In this document: positions 56,701 through 64,000 of the stretch, piece after piece
How positions within the stretch are numbered: the first letter of the stretch is position 1
Layout of the letters: the number at the start of each line of letters is the position of its first letter
From: Protonemura montana
Lineage: Eukaryota; Arthropoda; Insecta; Plecoptera; Nemouridae
Reading direction: 5' to 3'
Assembly: GCA_947568835.1 (NCBI GenBank)
Contig: OX387606.1
Span: 62,001-126,000, forward strand
Length of the DNA stretch: 64,000 nucleotides
Program-made: the position numbers and the translations under genes
The notes under the pieces: generated by a model
Database searches by the model: none
What the model saw: the letters and a program-made list of their open reading frames with translations, nothing else
What the model was told of the DNA's origin: nothing

Positions 56701-59700
56701 GTCATCAACTCCATGATTTCTTTCCATCACAGCCTTGTCATCAACTTCATGATTTCTTTCCATCACAGCCTGGTCATCAACTTCATGATTTCTTTCCATC
56801 ACAGCCTGGTCATCAGCTTCATGATTTCTTTCCATCACAGCCTGGTCATCAACTCCATGATTTCTTTCCATCACAGCCTAGTCATCAACTTCATGATTTC
56901 TTTCCATCACAGCCTGGTCATCAACTTCATGATTTCTTTCCATCACAGCCTGGTCATCAACTTCATGATTTCTTTCCATCACAGCCTGGTCATCAACTTC
57001 ATGATTTCTTTCCATCACAGCCTGGTCATCAACTTCATGATTTCTTTCCATCACAGCCTGGTCATCAACTTCATGATTTCTTTCCACTACAGCCTGGTCA
57101 TCAACTTCATGATTTCTTTCCATCACAGCCTGGTCATCAACTTCATGATTTCTTTCCATCACAACCTGGTCATCAACTTCATGATTTCTTTCCATCACAG
57201 CCTGGTCATCAACTTCATGATTTCTTCCCATCACAGCCTGGTCATCAACTTCATGATTTCTTTCCATCACAGCCTGGTCATCAACTTCATGATTTCTTCC
57301 CATCACAGCCTGGTCATCAACTTCATGATTTCTTTCCATCACAGCCTGGTCATCAACTTCATGATTTCTTTCCATCACAGCTTGGTCATCAACTCCATGA
57401 TTTCTTACCATCACAGCCTGGTCATCAACTTCATGATTTCTTTCCATCACAGCCTGGTCATCAACTTCATGATTTCTTTCCATCACAGCCTGGTCATCAA
57501 CTTCATGATTTCTTTCCATCACAGCCTGGTCATCAACTTCATGATTTCTTTCCATCACAGCCTAGTCATCAACTTCATGATTTCTTTCCATCACAGCCTG
57601 GTCATCAACTTCATGATTTCTTTCCATCACAGCCTGGTCATCAACTTCATGATTTCTTTCCATCACAGCCTAGTCATCAACTTCATGATTTCTTTCCATC
57701 ACAGCCTAGTCATCAATTTCATGATTTCTTTCCATCACAGCTTGGTCATCAACTTCATGATTTCTTTCCATCACAGCCTGGTCATCAACTTCATGATTTC
57801 TTTCCATCACAGCCTGGTCATCAACTTCATGATTTTTTTCCTTCACATCCTGGTCATCAACTTCATGATTTCTTTTCAACACAACCTGGTCATCAACTTC
57901 ATGATTTCTTTCCATCACAGCGTGGTCATCAACTTCATGATTTCTTTCTATCACAGCCTGGTCATCACCTTCATGATTTCTTTCCATCACAGCCTGGTCA
58001 TCAACTTCATGATTTCTTTCCATCACAGCCTGGTCATCAACTTCATGATTTCTTTCCATCACAGCCTGGTCATGAACTTCATGATTTCTTTCCATCACAG
58101 CCTGGTCATCAACTTCATGATTTCTTTTCAACACAACCTGGTCATCAACTTCATGATTTCTTTCCATCACAGTCTGGTCATCAACTCCATGATTTCTTTC
58201 CATCACAGCCTGGTCATCAACTTCATGATTTCTTTCCATCACAGCCTGGTCATCAACTTCATGATTTCTTACCATCACAGCCTGGTCATCGACTTCCTGA
58301 TTTCTTTCCATCACAGCCTGGTCATCAACTTCATGATTTCTTTCCATCACAGCCTGGTCATCAACTTCATGATTACTTTCCATCACAGCCTGGTCATCAA
58401 CTTCATGATTTCTTTCCATCACAGCCTGGTCATCAACTTCATGATTTCTTTCCATCACAACCTTGGCATCAACTTCATGATTTCTTACCATCACAGCCTG
58501 GTCATCAACTTCATGATTTCTTTCCATCACAGCCTGGTCACCAACTTCATGATTTCTTTCCATCACAGCCTGGTCATCAACTTCATGATTTCTTTCCATC
58601 ACAGCCTGGTCAACAACTTCATGATTTCTTTCCATCACAGTCTGGTCATCAACTCCATGATTTCTTTCCATCACAGCCTGGTCATCAACTCCATGATTTC
58701 TTTCCATCACAGCCTGGTCATCAACTCCATGATTTCTTTCCATCACAGCCTGGTCATCAGCTTCATGATTTCTTTCCATCACAGCCTGGTCATCAACTTC
58801 ATGATTTCTTTCCATCACAGCCTGGTCATCAACTTCATGATTTCTTTCCATCACAGCCTGGTCATCAACTTCATGATTTATTTCTATCACAGCCTGGTCA
58901 TCAACTTCATGATTTCATTCCATCACAGCCTGGTCATCAACTTCATGATTTCTTTCCATCACAGCCTGGTCATCAACTTCATGATTTCTTTCCATCACAG
59001 CCTGGTCATCAACTTCATGATTTCTTTCCATCACAGCCTGGTCATCAACTCCATGATTTCTTTCCATCACAGCCTGGTCATCAACTTCATGATTTCTTTC
59101 CATCACAGCCTGGTCATCAACTTCATGATTTCTTTCCATCACAGTCTGGTCATCAACTTCATGATTTCTTTCCATCACAGCCTGGTCATCAACTTCATGA
59201 TTTCTTTCCATCACAGCCTGGTCATCAACTTCATGATTTCTTTCCATCACAGCCTGGTCATCAACTTCATGATTTCATTCCATCACAGCCTGGTCATGAA
59301 CTTCATGATTTCTTTCCATCACAGCCTGGTCATCAACTTCATGATTTCTTTCCATCACAGCCTGGTCATCAGCTTCATGATTTCTTTCCATCACAGCCTG
59401 GTCATCAACTTCATGATTTCTTTCCATCACAGCCTGGTCATCAACTTCATGATTTCTTTCCATCACAGCCTGGTCATCAACTTCATGATTTCTTTCCACT
59501 ACAGCCTGGTCATCAACTTCATGATTTCTTTCCATCACAGCCTGGTCATCAACTTCATGATTTCTTTCCATCACAACCTGGTCATCAACTTCATGATTTC
59601 TTTCCATCACAGCCTGGTCATCAACTTTATGATTTCTTCCCATCACAGCCTGGTCATCAACTTCATGATTTCTTTCCATCACAGCCTGGTCATCAACTTC

Positions 59701-62700
59701 ATGATTTCTTCCCATCACAGCCTGGTCATCAACTTCATGATTTCTTTCCATCACAGCCTGGTCATCAACTTCATGATTTCTTTCCATCACAGCTTGGTCA
59801 TCAACTCCATGATTTCTTACCATCACAGCCTGGTCATCAACTTCATGATTTCTTTCCATCACAGCCTGGTTATCAGCTTCATGATTTCTTTCCATCACAG
59901 CCTGGTCATCAACTCCATGATTTCTTTCCATCACAGCCTAGTCATCAACTTCATGATTTCTTTCCATCACAGCCTGGTCATCAACTTCATGATTTCTTTC
60001 CATCACAGCCTGGTCACCAACTTCATGATTTCTTTCCATCACAGCCTGGTCATCAACTTCATGATTTCTTTCCATCACAGCCTGGTCATCAACTTCATGA
60101 TTTCTTTCCATCACAGCCTGGTCATCAACTTCATGATTTCTTTCCACTACAGCCTGGTCATTAACTTCATGATTTCTTTCCATCACAGCCTGGTCATCAA
60201 CTTCATGATTTCTTTCCATCACAACCTGGTCATCAACTTCATGATTTTATCCATCACAGCCTGGTCATCAACTTCATGATTTCTTCCCATCACAGCCTGG
60301 TCATCAACTTCATGATTTCTTTCCATCACAGCCTGGTCATCAACTTCATGATTTCTTCCCATCACAGCCTGGTCATCAACTTCATGATTTCTTTCCATCA
60401 CAGCCTGGTCATCAACTTCATGATTTCTTTCCATCACAGCCTGGTCATCAACTTTATGATTTCTTTCCATCACAGCCTGGTCATCAACTTCATGATTTCT
60501 TTCCATCACAGCCTAGTCATCAACTTCATGATTTCTTTCCATCACAGCTTAGTCATCAACTTCATGATTTCTTTCCATCACAGCCTGGTCATCAACTTCA
60601 TGATTTCTTTCCATCACAGCCTGGTCATCAACTTCATGATTTCTTTCCATCACAGCCTGGTCATCAACTTCATGATTTCTTTCCATCACAGCCTGGTCAT
60701 CAACTTCATGATTTTTTTCCATCACAGCCTGGTCATCAAGTTCATGATTTCTTTCCATCACAGCCTAGTCATCAACTTCATGATTTCTTTCCATCACAGC
60801 CTGGTCATCAACTTCATGATTTCTTTCCATCACAGCCTGGTCATCAACTTCATGATTTCTTTCCATCACAGCCTAGTCATCAACTTCATGATTTCTTTCC
60901 ATCACAGCCTGGTCATCAACTTCATGATTTCTTTCCATCACAGCCTGGTCATCAACTTCATGATTTCTTTCCATCACAGCCTGGTCATCAACTCCATGAT
61001 TTCTTTCCATCACAGCCTGGTCATCAACTCCATGATTTCTTTCCATCACAGCCTGGTCATCAACTTCATGATTTCTTTCCATCACAGCCTGGTCATCAAC
61101 TTCATGATTTCTTTCCATCACAGCCTAGTCATCAACTTCATGATTTCTTTCCATCACAGCCTGGTCATCAACTCCATGATTTCATTCCATCACAGCCTGG
61201 TCATCAACTTCATGATTTCTTTACATCACAGCCTGGTCATCAACTTCATGATTTCTTTCCATCACAGCTTGGTCATCAACTCCATGATTTCTTTCCATCA
61301 CAGCCTGGTCATCAACTTCATGATTTCTTTCCATCACAGCCTGGTCATCAACTTCATGATTTCTTTCCATCACAGCCTGGTCATCAACTTCATGATTTCT
61401 TTCCATCACAGCCTGGTCATCAACTTCATGATTTCTTTCCATCACAGCTTGGTCATCAACTCCATGATTTCTTTCCATCACAGCCTTGTCATCAACTTCA
61501 TGATTTCTTTCCATCACAGCCTGGTTTTCAACTTCATGATTTCTTTCCATCACAGCCTAGTCATCAACTTCATGATTTCTTTCCATCACAGCCTGGTCAT
61601 CAACTTCATGATTTCTTTCCATCACAGCCTGGTCATCAACTTCATGATTTCTTTCCATCACAGCCTGGTCATCAACTTCATGATTTCTTTCCATCACAGC
61701 CTGGTCATCAACTTCATGATTTCTTTCCATCACAGCCTGGTCATCAACTTCATGATTTCTTTCCACTACAGCCTGGTCATCAACTTCATGATTTCTTTCC
61801 ATCACAGCCTGGTCATCAACTTCATGATTTCTTTCCATCACAACCTGGTCATCAACTTCATGATTTCTTTCCATCACAGCCTGGTCATCAACTTCATGAT
61901 TTCTTCCCATCACAGCCTGGTCATCAACTTCATGATTTCTTTCCATCACAGCCTGGTCATCAACTTCATGATTTCTTCTTATCACAGCCTGGTCATCAAC
62001 TTCATGATTTCTTTCCATCACAGCCTGGTCATCAACTTCATGATTTCTTTCCATCACAGCCTGGTCATCAACTTCATGATTTCTTTCCATCACAGCCTGG
62101 TCATCAACTTCATGATTTCTTTCCATCACAGCCTAGTCATCAACTTCATGATTTCTTTCCATCACAGCTTAGTCATCAACTTCATGATTTCTTTCCATCA
62201 CAGCCTAGTCATCAACTTCATGATTTCTTTCCATCACAGCCTAGTCATCAACTTCATGATTTCTTTCCATCACAGCCTGGTCATCAACTTCATGATTTCT
62301 TTCCATCACAGCCTGGTCATCAACTTCATGATTTCTTTCCATCACAGCCTGGTCATCAAGTTCATGATTTCTTTCCATCACAGCCTGGTCATCAACTTCA
62401 TGATTTCTTTCCATCACAGCCTGGTCATCAACTCCATGATTTCTTTCCATCACAGCCTGGTCATCAACTTCATGATTTCTTTCCATTACAGCCTGGTCAT
62501 CAACTTCATGATTTCTTTCCATTATAGCCTGGTCATCAACTTCATGATTTCTAACCATCACAGCCTGGTCATCAACTTCATGATTTCTTTCCATCACAGC
62601 CTGGTCATCAACTTCATGATTTCTTTCCATCACAGCCTGGTCATCAACTTCATGATTTCTTTCCATCACAGCCTGGTCATCAACTTCATGATTTCTTTCC

Positions 62701-64000
62701 ATCACAGCCTGGTCATCAACTTCATGATTCCTTTCCATCACAGCCTGGTCATCAACTTCATGATTTCTTTCCATCACAGCCTGGTCATACACTTCATGAT
62801 TTCTTTCCATCACAGCCTGGTCATCAACTTCATGATTCCTTTCCATCACAGCCTGGTCATCAACTTCATGATTTCTTTCCATCACAGCCTGGTCATCAAC
62901 TTCATGATTTCTTTCCATCACAGCCTGGTCATCAACTTCATGATTTCTTTCCATCACAGCCTGGTCATCAACTTCATGATTTCTTTCCATCACAGCCTGG
63001 TCATCAACTTCATGATTTCTTTCCATCACAGCCTGGTCATCAACTTCATGATTTCTTCCCATCACAGCCTGGTCATCAACTTCATGATTTCTTTCCATCA
63101 CAGCCTGGTCATCAACTTCATGATTTCTTACCATCACAGCCTGGTCATCGACTTCATGATTTCTTTCCATCACAGCCTGGTCATCAACTTCATGATTTCT
63201 TTCCATCACAGCTTGGTCATCAACTCCATGATTTCTTACCATCACAGCCTGGTCATCAACTTCATGATTTCATTCCATCACAGCCTGGTCATCAACTTCA
63301 TGATTTCATTCCATCACAGCCTGGTCATCAACTTCATGATTTCTTTCCATCACAACCTTGGCATCAACTTCATGATTTCTTACCATCACAGCCTGGTCAT
63401 CAACTTCATGATTTCTTTCCATCACAGCCTGGTCATCAACTTCATGATTTCTTTCCATCACAGCCTGGTCATCAACTCCATGATTTCTTTCCATCACAGC
63501 CTGGTCATCAGCTTCATGATTTCTTTCCATCACAGCCTGGTCATCAACTTCATGATTTCTTTCCATCACAGCCTGGTCATCAACTTCATGATTTCTTTCC
63601 ATCACAGCTTGGTCATCGACTTCATGATTTCTTTCCATCACAGCCTGGTCATCAACTTCATGATTTCTTTCCATCACAGCCTGGTCATCGACTTCATGAT
63701 TTCTTTCCATCACAGCCTGGTCATCAGCTTCATGATTTCATTCCATCACAGCTTGGTCATCAACTTCATGATTTCTTTCCATCACAGCCTGGTCATCAAC
63801 TTTATGATTTCTTTCCCTCACAACCTGGTCATCAACTTCATGATTTCTTTCCATCACAACCTGGTCATCAACTTCATGATTTCTTTCCATCACAGCCTGG
63901 TCATCAACTTCATGATTTCTTTCCATCACAGCCTGGTCATCAACTTCATGATTTCTTACCATCACAGCCTGGTCATCGACTTCATGATTTCTTTCCATCA
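53731..64000 (+). repeat. 36-bp satellite, about 285 copies, running out of the window
   Basis: Unit CCATCACAGCCTGGTCATCA + ACTTCATGATTTCTTT, period 36 bp. As 36 is divisible by three and the consensus lacks stops in several frames, very long ORFs result (FFPSQPGHQLHD and ISFHHSLVINFM on plus, MERNHEVDDQAV on minus); these are shadows of the repeat. Variant units (CCTTGGCATC, CTTCACATCC, CAACACAACC, GACTTCCTGA) mark a block at 54560-55600 that recurs with an offset of 3,276-3,312 bp, and partly again near 63356. A one-base deletion at about 60245 shifts the phase of all later units. Confidence 0.97.

Noticed and set aside
53610..60279. ORFs of about 2,200 codons on plus and many MERNHEVDDQAV ORFs on minus
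   Set aside because: All are by-products of a 36-bp satellite whose consensus lacks stops in several frames at once; no conserved start, signal or domain.

Overview
This is a repeat-rich eukaryotic window. Spliced exons with GT-AG borders, non-LTR retrotransposons, a Gypsy-type LTR element, DNA transposons, tRNA-derived SINE-like pieces and long satellites all point to an animal. The retrotransposon families look arthropod-like, but the species cannot be fixed from the sequence. There are no bacterial features.

Two recognisable host genes lie on the minus strand. Five exons match the C-terminal part of Elongator subunit ELP1 (33999-34200, 28745-28921, 5160-5314, 4705-4786, 4525-4613). The last four join in perfect splice phase, end in TGA, and are followed by a polyadenylation signal. 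Two exons match the N-terminal part of the splicing factor BUD13 (43543-43661, 39978-40329). Both genes read leftward, yet the 3' exons of BUD13 and the 5' exons of ELP1, which should lie between 34200 and 39978, are not visible there. That interval holds SINE pieces, a gutted Gypsy element without a matching target duplication, and a LINE. BUD13 exon 1 has an in-frame TAG, and the 33999-34200 ELP1 exon changes frame. The simplest reading is a rearranged, decaying BUD13/ELP1 locus or an assembly join.

Layout: 1-2716 LINE with a pentanucleotide tail; 2744-3306 HARBI1-like transposase remnant; 4421-5314 ELP1 3' exons; 6093-28654 a head-to-tail array of a ~0.9-1.1 kb element filling a 23.4 kb ELP1 intron. 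Nested in that array are a 2.1 kb 10-bp satellite, a small proline-rich two-exon gene candidate and an I-clade LINE. Then come an ELP1 exon (28745-28921); a LINE (29298-33782) split by a 2,976-bp TIR transposon carrying a five-exon SAM-like gene; another ELP1 exon; SINE fold-backs; the Gypsy element (34972-38361) with a 45-bp leader array; a LINE (38520-39893); BUD13 exon 2; a LINE (40500-43290); BUD13 exon 1; an E-box-like degenerate repeat and a hairpin (44100-44860); a dispersed copy of the array element (46350-47118); a 53-bp satellite (49047-51925); a LINE 3' remnant; and a 36-bp satellite (53731 to the window end) that starts just after a 2A-like LINE leader.

The genes do not form a functional system together. 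The window is a record of nested insertions within and around two housekeeping genes. The least familiar items are the TIR transposon with its spliced SAM-like gene, the CTAG-ended tandem element with satellite birth inside it, and the BUD13-ELP1 junction.
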